This document shows positions 1 to 6,930 of a DNA stretch of 9,844 nucleotides, piece by piece. Under the pieces are notes generated by a model that made no database searches, had not been told where the DNA came from, and saw only the letters and a program-made list of their open reading frames with translations. Both the position numbers and the translations under genes were made by a program. How positions within the stretch are numbered: position 1 is the first letter of the stretch; each line of letters opens with the position of its first letter. Origin of the DNA: Syntrophobacterales bacterium (lineage in GTDB: Bacteria; Desulfobacterota; Syntrophobacteria; BM002); NCBI GenBank assembly GCA_030613915.1, contig JAUWKY010000048.1, positions 1 to 9,844 of the forward strand. Reading direction: 5' to 3'.

Positions 1-113
1 CTCTCGTGGAGGAAGTGCGGGAGGGAGATGTTGTGTTGACCCTTGGAGCAGGTAACATTTGGCAAACAGGCGAGGAGTTGCTCAAACGATTAAAGGAAAG
101 GGATGGGAGCTGA
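1..113 (+). CDS. murC: UDP-N-acetylmuramate--L-alanine ligase, C-terminal end only
   Basis: Reading from base 3, 36 codons run to a TGA at 111-113. The peptide contains [20 protein letters not shown], which is the characteristic end of MurC, the cytoplasmic ATP-dependent ligase that adds L-alanine to UDP-MurNAc. In MurC this segment belongs to the last (ligase-type) domain; the ATP-binding and catalytic parts lie outside the window. The gene precedes murB, the enzyme that makes its substrate, which is the usual dcw-cluster order. About 115 bp of repeat-rich spacer separates the two, so the genes are adjacent but not tightly coupled. The identification is firm despite the short length, because the motif and the neighbours agree. 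Confidence 0.93.
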   Translation, partial: LVEEVREGDVVLTLGAGNIWQTGEELLKRLKERDGS

Positions 114-148
114 GAACTCGAAGCAAAGCTTAGTCTGTAATCGAGAAC

Positions 149-183
149 GACGCGGCGACGCAAAGACGCGGCGACGCGGCGAG
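149..183. repeat. Tandem octamer repeat, GACGCGGC type
   Basis: The stretch divides into GACGCGGC, GACGCAAA, GACGCGGC, GACGCGGC and a trailing GAG, that is four 8-bp units with one degenerate copy. The 13-mer GACGCGGCGACGC occurs twice, at 149-161 and 165-177. A related octamer tract (GACACGGC) lies at 6654-6680, so the motif is dispersed. It is non-coding and sits between murC and murB. Confidence 0.8.
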
Positions 184-185
184 AT

Positions 186-235
186 TAATGACTAATGATA
201 AATTTGAAATAAGAAATGCAAAATGACCAATGACC
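186..235. repeat. Tandem heptamers TAATGAC and AATGACC upstream of murB
   Basis: TAATGAC at 186-192 is followed by TAATGAT at 193-199. After an A-rich link, AATGACC is repeated at 222-228 and 229-235. The second pair supplies the first possible murB start codon (ATG at 230-232). The pattern resembles the short tandemly repeated heptamers described in filamentous cyanobacteria and seen in other environmental genomes; that comparison comes from general knowledge, not from a search. Confidence 0.72.
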
Positions 236-1156
236 ATGGAAGCTAAATTGAAAAAACAGCTTCAGTACCTGGACGGAGTTGAAGTCGACTGGAATGTGAT
301 GCTGACAGGACACACCTCGCTGCGCGTGGGGGGGCCGGTGTCCTGTCTCCTCCGTCCTCTTAATCTGGCAGGGCTGCAAACCGCCGTCCAGGTGCTGAAC
401 AAAAATCATCATCCCTACTTCATTCTCGGGCGTGGAACCAATCTTCTGGTGCGGGATGGTGGCAGCCGGGCTGCGGCTATCAGCCTGGAGAGCGGCTTTT
501 CTCAAATAGAAAACCTGGATTCCGCAGGAAGAGTGAAAGTAGGTGCGGGAATGCGTCTCAACAGGCTTCTTCGCTTCTGCCTGAAAGAAGCTCTCAGCGG
601 CCTCGAGTTTATTGCCGGCATACCCGGCTCGGTGGGGGGTGCTCTGCGAATGAATGCTGGTACTCACGCCGGAGAAATGTCTGATGTTTGTGAAGCGGTG
701 CTCCTTCTTCTTTCTGACGGCGGGCTGAGCAGGCTATCCGGATCCCAACTCCGCTTTTCGTACCGCAGCCTAGAACTGCCGCCAAACTCTGTGGTTCTTG
801 CAGCCGAGTTCTCTCTTACCCCCAGCTCTCGAAAGCACATTCGAAACAAGATTCGCGCCTTGCTCAACACTCGCAAGGAGAAACAGCCATGGCGCCTTCC
901 CTCAGCTGGCTCGGTGTTCAAGAATCCCCCAGGGGACTTTGCCGGTCGGCTCATTGAGGCCGCGGGTTTAAAAGGTATACGCGTTGGCGATGCCCAAATT
1001 TCTACAAAGCACGCCAATTTCATCGTAAACCGGGGCCAGGCACGGGCCAGTGATATCCTGGCCCTCATTCAACTCGCCCAGGAAAAGGTGGCGCAAGAAT
1101 TTGGCGTCCAACTAGAACTGGAAATCGAAGTCGTTGGCAATAACCATAACACCTGA
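230..1156 (+). CDS. murB: UDP-N-acetylenolpyruvoylglucosamine reductase MurB (short, type II)
   Basis: MurB is the cytoplasmic flavoenzyme that reduces UDP-GlcNAc-enolpyruvate with NADPH to give UDP-MurNAc, the sugar of the peptidoglycan stem. The 308 residues show the FAD-binding part (GRGTNLLV at 67-74; GIPGSVGGA at 130-138, followed by MNAG) and the C-terminal MurB domain. Catalytic candidates are Arg179 in SYRS, Ser228 in SAGSVFKNP and Glu298 in LELEIEVVG. The length of about 300 and the close spacing of motifs fit type II MurB, which lacks the extra loop of the E. coli enzyme. ATG230 and ATG236 are both possible starts. Neither has a clear Shine-Dalgarno, and both lie in or next to tandem heptamers. 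The end overlaps a possible TTG start of ftsQ; no ddl gene lies between them. Confidence 0.96.
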   Translation: MTMEAKLKKQLQYLDGVEVDWNVMLTGHTSLRVGGPVSCLLRPLNLAGLQTAVQVLNKNHHPYFILGRGTNLLVRDGGSRAAAISLESGFSQIENLDSAGRVKVGAGMRLNRLLRFCLKEALSGLEFIAGIPGSVGGALRMNAGTHAGEMSDVCEAVLLLLSDGGLSRLSGSQLRFSYRSLELPPNSVVLAAEFSLTPSSRKHIRNKIRALLNTRKEKQPWRLPSAGSVFKNPPGDFAGRLIEAAGLKGIRVGDAQISTKHANFIVNRGQARASDILALIQLAQEKVAQEFGVQLELEIEVVGNNHNT

Positions 1157-1169
1157 TTGTCGGGACCGT

Positions 1170-2030
1170 ATGCAAATTTCGCTGCCATTTGAAGCCATAA
1201 CGGTAAAGAGCAAGAAGAATAGCTACCGGAACAAACGTCTGCAGTTGTACCGACGATTGCGCCTGGTTGCTAAGATATTTCTTGTCCTTCTTGTTTTTGT
1301 TGCCTTGAGTGCTCTGTGCCTTGTTGGCTACCGTGCTCTACTCAGTTCACCGCTACTGCAGGTCACCCGGATCCAGGTGAATGGCTATAAGCAGCTGGAC
1401 CCTCAAGCTGTCATTCAACAAGCCGAGATCCCATCTGGGGTCAACATTCTTTCCCTGGATCTAGACGGGGTAAGAAATAGGCTCATACAACATCCCTGGA
1501 TAGCGGCCGCCGCTATTAGCCGCGAGATCCCGGATCGAATTCGTATAGAGATTGAGGAACGTAAGCCGGTGGCCCTGGTCAAGGGGCATCAGTTCTACCT
1601 GGCAGACCAGCAGGGCGCTTGTTTCGCCCGGGCCGAGCCGAGCGAACATGCCGGTTTGCCTATTATCACGGGACTTGACCCTGAAACCCTCGGCTCAGAC
1701 TGCAACCTGCCTCGAGAGTTTACCGCTCTCCTTGAGAATCTCTATCAAGAGACTCAGTTGAAATTGCCCTGGCGACTCATCTCTGAGATCAGGTGGAACA
1801 GGAATGCAGGGCTCAGCTTTTTTACCACCCGAGGTGGAATTCAGGTCGACCTCGGCAGCGAAGACTATGGCATCAGGATAGCCAAGCTTGAAAAGGTGTT
1901 GCGCTATCTGGAGAAAAAAGGACTTCACAAGCAGTTAAGAGGCATTGATCTCAGCCACGGAAATCGGGTCTTTGTCAGGGGACGTTTCAAGATTCCCAAG
2001 CAAAACCGATCTAAACAAAAGGGGGTTTAA
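1170..2030 (+). CDS. ftsQ: Cell division protein FtsQ
   Basis: FtsQ is a bitopic inner-membrane protein that links early and late divisome proteins (the FtsBL group) through its periplasmic domain. From ATG1170 the protein has 286 residues: a basic cytoplasmic tail (KSKKNSYRNKR), one membrane segment at about 35-54 (AKIFLVLLVFVALSALCLVG), a POTRA domain at about 62-131 (containing VTRIQVNGYKQLDPQAVIQ and HPWIAAAAISREIPDRIRIEI), then the FtsQ-type beta domain. An in-frame TTG at 1134 would add 12 residues and overlap murB by 23 bp. ATG1170 is preferred because it lies 13 bp after the murB stop, but neither start has a strong ribosome-binding site. The stop is 2 bp before ftsA, so the two are certainly co-transcribed. 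Confidence 0.92.
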   Translation: MQISLPFEAITVKSKKNSYRNKRLQLYRRLRLVAKIFLVLLVFVALSALCLVGYRALLSSPLLQVTRIQVNGYKQLDPQAVIQQAEIPSGVNILSLDLDGVRNRLIQHPWIAAAAISREIPDRIRIEIEERKPVALVKGHQFYLADQQGACFARAEPSEHAGLPIITGLDPETLGSDCNLPREFTALLENLYQETQLKLPWRLISEIRWNRNAGLSFFTTRGGIQVDLGSEDYGIRIAKLEKVLRYLEKKGLHKQLRGIDLSHGNRVFVRGRFKIPKQNRSKQKGV

Positions 2031-2032
2031 AC

Positions 2033-3259
2033 ATGGCCAAAAAGGATTCTTTGATTGTAGGACTTGACATTGGCACCACCAAGATTTGCGCCGTGGTTGG
2101 TGAGGCTACCCCTCAAGGAATAGATATTGTGGGAATTGGCACTCATCCTTCTGATGGCTTGCGCAAGGGTGTAGTGGTCAACATTGAAAGCACAGTGAAT
2201 TCAATTAAACGAGCAGTGGAAGAGGCCGAGTTAATGGCGGGCTGTGAAATCAATGCGGTTTACGCCGGTATTGCCGGTGGACATATCGAGGGGGTCAACA
2301 GCCATGGTGTAATCGCCGTGAAGAACCGTGAAGTAAGCCAGCAAGACATTGACCGGGTAATCGATGCTGCCAAAGCAGTGGCAATACCATTTGATCGAGA
2401 AGTTATTCATATTCTTCCGCAGGAATATTTGATAGACGACCAGGGCGGCATTCAAACCCCTCTGGGCATGTCAGGCGTGCGCTTGGAGGCCAAGGTTCAC
2501 ATCGTCACCGGTGCTGTTACCTCAGCCCAGAATATCGTCAAATGCTGCCAACGTGCCGGCCTTGACGTCTGTGACATTGTTTTGGAGTCCCTCGCCTCAG
2601 CAGAAGCGGTACTGAACCCCCAAGAGCGTAGGTTGGGCGTGGCCCTGGTGGATTTTGGTGGAGGCACTTCGGATTTGGCCATCTTTTCAGAGCACAGTAT
2701 ACGACATAGCTCAGTTCTCTCCCTGGGTGGCAATAATCTTACCAACGACATTGCCGTGGGATTGAGAACCCCGGTGGAAGAGGCAGAAAAAATCAAACAG
2801 CGCTACGGCTGTGCTCTTACTGCCATGATCCAAAAGGACGAGACTATCCAGGTGCCGAGTGTTGGAGGTGGCAAGCCAAAGGTTCTCAGCAGAAACATAC
2901 TGGGTGAGATTTTGGAGCCACGAGTGGAGGAAATCTGTTCGTTGCTGCAACGGGAATTACTTCGATCCGGCTATTCGGACCTTGTGGCTTCCGGTCTGGT
3001 AATTACCGGGGGTTCCTCTTTGCTACCGGGGCTTGCCGAGTTGGCCGAGCAGGTCTTCAACCTGCCTGTTCGCACCGGCCTACCCACTGACATCGGTGGC
3101 CTGGCAGATGTGGTCAGAAACCCCATGTACGCCACTGGAGTGGGGTTGGTCCTTCACGGTGCCAGCGCCGCACCCAGAAAATTGTTCCGCATCCGTCAAA
3201 ACAACATCTTCAACCGTTTGGTCGATCGGATGCGGAATTGGTTTAGTGACATAGTGTAA
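2033..3259 (+). CDS. ftsA: Cell division protein FtsA, actin-like Z-ring anchor
   Basis: FtsA is an actin-fold ATPase that ties FtsZ filaments to the inner membrane and recruits later divisome proteins. The 408-residue length is normal. Visible motifs are the phosphate-1 loop GLDIGTTK (10-17), the FtsA-specific 1C domain at about 80-160, the second phosphate loop VDFGGGTSD (206-214) and the adenosine motif VITGGSSLLPG (323-333). The last residues (about 391-405, NIFNRLVDRMRNWFS) form an amphipathic helix that fits the membrane-targeting sequence. The ATG follows an AAAGGGGG ribosome-binding site at 7 nt spacing and lies 2 bp after ftsQ. Unlike in many dcw clusters, ftsZ does not follow directly: 254 bp with repeats and a small gene intervene. 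Confidence 0.97.
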   Translation: MAKKDSLIVGLDIGTTKICAVVGEATPQGIDIVGIGTHPSDGLRKGVVVNIESTVNSIKRAVEEAELMAGCEINAVYAGIAGGHIEGVNSHGVIAVKNREVSQQDIDRVIDAAKAVAIPFDREVIHILPQEYLIDDQGGIQTPLGMSGVRLEAKVHIVTGAVTSAQNIVKCCQRAGLDVCDIVLESLASAEAVLNPQERRLGVALVDFGGGTSDLAIFSEHSIRHSSVLSLGGNNLTNDIAVGLRTPVEEAEKIKQRYGCALTAMIQKDETIQVPSVGGGKPKVLSRNILGEILEPRVEEICSLLQRELLRSGYSDLVASGLVITGGSSLLPGLAELAEQVFNLPVRTGLPTDIGGLADVVRNPMYATGVGLVLHGASAAPRKLFRIRQNNIFNRLVDRMRNWFSDIV

Positions 3260-3260
3260 G

Positions 3261-3328
3261 GAATTGAGGAATTAAGGAATTGAGGAATTGGGGGATTGTA
3301 GATTGCAGATTGAGGAATTCCTGAATTT
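3261..3328. repeat. Tandem octamers GAATTGAG between ftsA and the small membrane protein gene
   Basis: Two bases after the ftsA stop the sequence divides into GAATTGAG, GAATTAAG, GAATTGAG, GAATTGGG, GGATTGTA, then two 7-bp units (GATTGCA, GATTGAG), then GAATTCCT and GAATTTTG. The register is 8 bp with a slip to 7. The tract is non-coding in the + strand context and ends just before the ribosome-binding site of the following small gene. I see no promoter or terminator in it. Confidence 0.82.
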
Positions 3329-3334
3329 TGGCCC

Positions 3335-3340
3335 GGAGGG
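3335..3340 (+). promoter_or_regulatory. Strong Shine-Dalgarno GGAGGG for a 39-codon gene
   Basis: GGAGGG lies 5 nt before the ATG at 3346. It is one of the best ribosome-binding sites in the window, comparable with the AGGAGGT before ftsZ, and is the main reason for calling the very short downstream reading frame a gene. Confidence 0.7.
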
Positions 3341-3345
3341 ATACA

Positions 3346-3465
3346 ATGACTACGTCGGACCTTTACTTCGTTTTGACCATGTTCTTTGTATGTATGGGCT
3401 GTTTTCTTGTTTTTACCACGGGGTTTGTCTTCTTCGCCCGCCGGCGACAGCAGAAGGGCTCGTGA
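3346..3465 (+). CDS. Predicted single-pass small membrane protein between ftsA and ftsZ (39 aa)
   Basis: I do not recognise this gene. It encodes 39 residues starting MTTSDLYFVL. Residues 6-30 are almost wholly hydrophobic and rich in Phe, Val and Leu, with two Cys (16 and 19) in an FFVCMGCF stretch. A basic tail follows (ARRRQQKGS). By the positive-inside rule this predicts one membrane helix with the N-terminus outside and the C-terminus in the cytoplasm. A GGAGGG ribosome-binding site at 5 nt spacing supports translation. It sits 86 bp after ftsA and 48 bp before ftsZ on the same strand, so a role at the membrane near the Z-ring is conceivable but unproven. Its size makes it easy to miss in automatic annotation. 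The main alternative is a chance hydrophobic frame in a spacer. Confidence 0.62.
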   Translation: MTTSDLYFVLTMFFVCMGCFLVFTTGFVFFARRRQQKGS

Positions 3466-3501
3466 ACTGTCGCTTGGGATATGGATGAAATACCCTAATG
3501 C

Positions 3502-3508
3502 AGGAGGT
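3502..3508 (+). promoter_or_regulatory. Shine-Dalgarno AGGAGGT of ftsZ
   Basis: AGGAGGT is a near-perfect anti-16S match. It serves either ATG3514 (5 nt spacing) or ATG3517 (8 nt). The second spacing is closer to ideal, so the true protein may start MFEFVES rather than MMFEFVES. Confidence 0.7.
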
Positions 3509-3513
3509 GGATC

Positions 3514-4671
3514 ATGATGTTCGAGTTTGTTGAAAGTGACAACGGAGCCACGATCAAAGTGATTGGCATAGGTGGTGGCGGCGGCAACGCTATCAACAAT
3601 ATGATCAACGCCAGTCTGATGGGAGTTGATTTCATTGTCGCTAACACCGACGCCCAGGCCCTGGAAGTTTCCAAGGCTCACACCAAGCTCCAACTGGGAG
3701 TCAACATTACCAAGGGACTTGGAGCCGGGGCCAACCCAGAAATCGGCCGCAGTGCCGCTCTGGAGGACGCTGACAAGATTCGGCAGACCTTGGATGGCAC
3801 TGACATGGTCTTCATGACTGCCGGACTGGGCGGAGGCACCGGGACTGGTGCTGCACCGGTAGTTGCTCAGATCGCCAAGGAAATCGGAGCCCTCACCGTG
3901 GCAGTGGTGACCAAACCATTCAACTTTGAAGGACGTCAGCGCATGAAGACGGCCGACAAAGGTATCAAAGAGCTCAAGGAGACGGTGGATACCATCATTA
4001 CCATTCCCAACAACCGTCTTTTGAGCCTGGCGGCAAAAAAGGCGACTTTCCTGGAAATGCTCAAAAAGGCGGACGACGTACTGCTCTATGCCGTGAAGGG
4101 CATCTCCGATCTCATCACCGTCCCGGGCTTGATCAATCTAGATTTTGCCGATGTCAAGACAATCATGAGTGAGATGGGTATGGCTTTGATGGGCACCGGC
4201 ATGTCTAGTGGTGAAGATCGGGCCACTGAAGCGGCTCAGAAAGCCATTTCCAGTCCTCTGTTGGAGGATGTGTCCATAGGTGGTGCCAAGGGTGTACTCA
4301 TGAACATCAGCAGCGGACTGGACCTCACCATCGACGAGGTTCAAGAGGCATCCTCACTGATCCAGAAAGAGGCCCACGAAGATGCCAATATTATCTGGGG
4401 CACGGTGCTGGATCAGAGTGCTGGTGACGAATTGAGAGTTACCGTTATCGCCACCGGAATCGGTGAAGTCGACGTCAGACCCAAACCCGACTTGGGAGTT
4501 ATCCAAGGGTCTCGCCGCGACGGTGACCTGGAAATTCCCACCTTTTTGCGCCGTAACAAGAAGATTGAGGATAACGCGACTGAACACAGCCGCCCCATGA
4601 GTTACAAAGATCTTCCCATAGACGAGGAAGAGCTGGAAATCCCAACTTTTCTCCGACGGCAGGCCGACTGA
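3514..4671 (+). CDS. ftsZ: Cell division protein FtsZ with a duplicated C-terminal peptide
   Basis: FtsZ is the tubulin-like GTPase that polymerises at mid-cell into the Z-ring and positions septal wall synthesis. The 385 residues include [13 protein letters not shown] (18-30), the tubulin signature GGGTGTG (106-112), [11 protein letters not shown] (133-143) and the T7 loop NLDFADVK (208-215) with the activating Asp210 and Asp213, which complete the active site of the next subunit. The globular part ends near residue 322, followed by a linker of about 50 residues. The conserved C-terminal peptide, which binds FtsA and other partners, is present at the end as LEIPTFLRR (374-382), followed by QAD. 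An identical nonamer occurs at 339-347 inside the linker, which is unusual. A strong ribosome-binding site precedes the gene. Confidence 0.97.
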   Translation: MMFEFVESDNGATIKVIGIGGGGGNAINNMINASLMGVDFIVANTDAQALEVSKAHTKLQLGVNITKGLGAGANPEIGRSAALEDADKIRQTLDGTDMVFMTAGLGGGTGTGAAPVVAQIAKEIGALTVAVVTKPFNFEGRQRMKTADKGIKELKETVDTIITIPNNRLLSLAAKKATFLEMLKKADDVLLYAVKGISDLITVPGLINLDFADVKTIMSEMGMALMGTGMSSGEDRATEAAQKAISSPLLEDVSIGGAKGVLMNISSGLDLTIDEVQEASSLIQKEAHEDANIIWGTVLDQSAGDELRVTVIATGIGEVDVRPKPDLGVIQGSRRDGDLEIPTFLRRNKKIEDNATEHSRPMSYKDLPIDEEELEIPTFLRRQAD

Positions 4672-4902
4672 GGTGGGATAATTGCGGCTGATACCGGCCG
4701 GCGCTTGCGGCGGTCAAAGATTATTCTAGGTAAATGTTTCAAGGTGGGGAAAAGGGGAGGACGCGGCGCGGTCTCTGTGTCATAATTGAACGGTGTACAT
4801 TTGAAGCCCTGACGCCATGTACCAGTGCTATCTCCTGTGGTGTTTTTGAGGGCCGCAGGATATCGAGGACCTTTTTCCGGCGAGAGCTTCCACGGGTCAC
4901 CA

Positions 4903-6639
4903 ATGTCTTGGCAACTGCAACGCAGATTAAAGAAGTGGCTGGCGGACGAGACCGGCACAATCATCAAGGACTGGGGTGGGAAGATTCCCATTGCCCTGGT
5001 CTACCCCAACCGGTACTTTCTGGGAATGTCCAACCTGGGCTTCCAGACCGTCTACCATCGCCTGAACCAAATGGACAACGTGGTCTGCGAGAGGGTCTTT
5101 CTGCCGGAATCGAAGGACATGACTGCGGCACGTTCTGGAACCGGCCCGCTTTCAGTGGAGAGCCAAAGGCCGCTGGCGGATTTCCGCATCGTCGCCTTTT
5201 CCATAGCTTTTGAAAATGATTATGCAAATCTTGTTCACCTCCTGCAACTTGGCAAATTGAGCCCCTACAGCTCCCGCCGCCACCAGCACGAGCCCCTGGT
5301 GGTGGCGGGAGGTGTTGCCACCTTCCTTAACCCTGAACCTATCGCTCCCTTCATTGATGTCTTCCTTCTGGGTGAGGCGGAAAACCTCCTGGAGGAGTTC
5401 ACTACCGCTTGGCAAGAAGCGCAAGATGAGAATGCTTCCAGGGAAGAGCAGCTGGTCCATATCGCCCGGCGGGTATCAGGAGCTTATGCACCTTCCTTGT
5501 TCAGGGTGGAAAATGACAGCGAAGGTCAACTTATCTCTTTTGAACCCCTTACCGACATCCCTGCTAAGATTTCGGTCAGGGCTGCTGCCATAGAGGCCGA
5601 AGGACCAACAGTCTCAACAGTCGTCACCCCTCATACCGAATTCGCTAACACTGTCTTGGTGGAGATCGGCCGGGGATGTGGTCGGGGCTGCCGCTTCTGT
5701 GCTGCTGGTTTTGTCTATCGGCCCGTTCGTCATCAACAGGGGGAGAAGGTGGTGCAAGCGGCCCTGGATAGCTCCCCCGCGGGAAGGAAAATCGGCCTAC
5801 TGAGTTCGGCTGTGTCGGATCATCCCGATATCGACGCCATCTGTTTGCAGCTACGGCAAACAGGGACACGCTTATCGGTGTCTTCACTACGAGCCGACTC
5901 TGTCACCCCTGCCATGCTGGAGGCACTTCGGGAAAGTGGTCTTCGAACCGTGGCCATCGCCCCTGAGGCTGGAAGCGAGCGTTTGCGGCAGGTAATTAAC
6001 AAGAACTTGACCGAAGAGCAAATCCTCAATGCTGTCACGGCCGTGGTCGGCTCAGGCATTCTCAATCTGAGGCTCTATTTCATGATCGGTCTGCCCACCG
6101 AAACAGAAGAGGATATAGAGGCCATAATACAGCTGGTCAAACGGGTCAAGCATGAGCAACTGGTTATCGGTCGAGGGCAGAAGCGGCTGGGCACTGTCAC
6201 CCTGAGCGTCAGTTCCTTTGTACCCAAACCGTTCACACCCTTTCAGTGGGTTCCGTTCTCCGATCTTTCCATACTCAAGCGACGAATAAAAAAACTCAGA
6301 CGAGGCCTGGGTGCGGTGGCCAACGTGCGGGTGCATGCCGATGTCCCCCGCTGGGCCTACACTCAGGCGCTGCTGGCCCGCGGCGACCGGCGGTTGGCAC
6401 CCCTGCTGGCAACAGTGGCACAAGAAAACGGCAACTGGAGCAAATCCTTCAAGATGGTCAATGTTAACCCGGAATTCTATGTTTCTCGCCAACGGGAGCG
6501 AGAAGAGCTTTTCCCCTGGGACTTCATAGATCACGGCGTCAAGAAAGATTATCTCTGGCATGAATACCAGCAGGCCCTGGCCGGCGCCACAACCGAACCT
6601 TGCGAGCCGACTGAGTGCAAGATATGTGGAGTTTGTTAG
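4903..6639 (+). CDS. B12-binding-type radical SAM protein, substrate unknown
   Basis: Radical SAM enzyme of 578 residues counted from ATG4903. The N-terminal half looks like a B12-binding-style Rossmann domain: KIPIALVYPNRYFLGMSNLG near 27-46, PLVVAGGVATFLNPEPI near 131-147 and the typical FLLGEAENLLEEF near 154-166. I see no DxHxxG cobalamin-ligating motif. The radical SAM core starts at GRGCGRGCRFCAAG; Cys259, Cys263 and Cys266 form the CxxxCxxC cluster ligands. The protein ends in a Cys-rich tail (C567-x4-C572-x2-C575-x2-C578, finishing CKICGVC), perhaps a second metal site. Overall it resembles the family of uncharacterised fused B12-binding/radical SAM proteins (TIGR03960-like). A GTG at 4825 opens the frame 26 codons earlier, but the extra residues look random and neither start has a good ribosome-binding site. 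The gene lies 231 bp after ftsZ. Confidence 0.85.
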   Translation: MSWQLQRRLKKWLADETGTIIKDWGGKIPIALVYPNRYFLGMSNLGFQTVYHRLNQMDNVVCERVFLPESKDMTAARSGTGPLSVESQRPLADFRIVAFSIAFENDYANLVHLLQLGKLSPYSSRRHQHEPLVVAGGVATFLNPEPIAPFIDVFLLGEAENLLEEFTTAWQEAQDENASREEQLVHIARRVSGAYAPSLFRVENDSEGQLISFEPLTDIPAKISVRAAAIEAEGPTVSTVVTPHTEFANTVLVEIGRGCGRGCRFCAAGFVYRPVRHQQGEKVVQAALDSSPAGRKIGLLSSAVSDHPDIDAICLQLRQTGTRLSVSSLRADSVTPAMLEALRESGLRTVAIAPEAGSERLRQVINKNLTEEQILNAVTAVVGSGILNLRLYFMIGLPTETEEDIEAIIQLVKRVKHEQLVIGRGQKRLGTVTLSVSSFVPKPFTPFQWVPFSDLSILKRRIKKLRRGLGAVANVRVHADVPRWAYTQALLARGDRRLAPLLATVAQENGNWSKSFKMVNVNPEFYVSRQREREELFPWDFIDHGVKKDYLWHEYQQALAGATTEPCEPTECKICGVC

Positions 6640-6653
6640 AACGCAGGTGGAAC

Positions 6654-6680
6654 GACACGGCGACGCGGGGACACGGAGAC
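6654..6680. repeat. Tandem octamers GACACGGC, second copy of the murC-murB type
   Basis: Units are GACACGGC, GACGCGGG, GACACGGA and a trailing GAC. It is the same 8-bp family as 149-183, now 15 bp after the radical SAM stop. Two occurrences in 10 kb suggest a dispersed spacer repeat rather than a local slip. Confidence 0.75.
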
Positions 6681-6725
6681 GTCTGACTCTGCTGGCAGCT
6701 TGCAGCAGGCAGCCAGCAGTTAGGC

Positions 6726-6830
6726 AGAAGACAGAAGACAAAAGACAGACGGCGGAAAACAGAGGGCTTTTTGTCAGTTGTCCGTGGTCCGTTGTGAACA
6801 AAGCATAGAGAAAAGGGTATAGAGTAAGGG
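6726..6830. repeat. Three consecutive heptamer tracts in the spacer before the RNase H-fold gene
   Basis: Three tracts follow one another. At 6726-6753 are AGAAGAC, AGAAGAC, AAAAGAC and AGACGGC. At 6771-6798 are TTGTCAG, TTGTCCG, TGGTCCG and TTGTGAA. At 6804-6831 are CATAGAG, AAAAGGG, TATAGAG and TAAGGGA, which is a 14-bp unit made of two heptamers. Each tract has its own sequence but keeps the 7-bp register. Just upstream, at about 6694-6719, is a further CAGC-rich irregular repeat. Confidence 0.75.
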
Positions 6831-6870
6831 ATTTTGCATTTTCCCTGTGCTCCATGCTTTATATCTTTTC

Positions 6871-6921
6871 AAATTCGCAATCCGAAATTCGAAATTCGAA
6901 ATTTCTTCCCCATGCCCCATA
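6871..6921. repeat. Heptamers AAATTCG (x5) and CCCCATG (x2)
   Basis: AAATTCG (6871), CAATCCG (6878), AAATTCG (6885), AAATTCG (6892) and AAATTTC (6899) are followed by CCCCATG (6908) and CCCCATA (6915). The tract ends 9 bp before the ATG of the RNase H-fold gene, so the 5' leader of that mRNA would be largely repeat. A longer in-frame start at 6847 exists but would translate these repeats and is not credible. Confidence 0.8.
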
Positions 6922-6930
6922 CTCTCAACC

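Noticed and set aside
185..667. Minus-strand 160-codon frame opposite murB
   Set aside because: It lies fully antisense to the conserved murB frame, has no family resemblance and reads through the spacer repeats.
4693..4714. GC-rich hairpin after ftsZ as an intrinsic terminator
   Set aside because: ACCGGCCG and CGGCGGT pair only with a bulge, and no T run follows.
4734..5213. Plus-strand 159-codon frame starting after ftsZ
   Set aside because: It runs into the conserved radical SAM gene in another frame, its composition looks random, and it lacks a ribosome-binding site.
6052..6855. Minus-strand 267-codon frame opposite the radical SAM gene
   Set aside because: It is antisense to a conserved gene and its N-terminal part is made from spacer repeats.
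6847..6930. 28-residue N-terminal extension of the RNase H-fold protein
   Set aside because: It would translate AAATTCG and CCCCATG repeats; the family-typical N-terminus begins at ATG6931.
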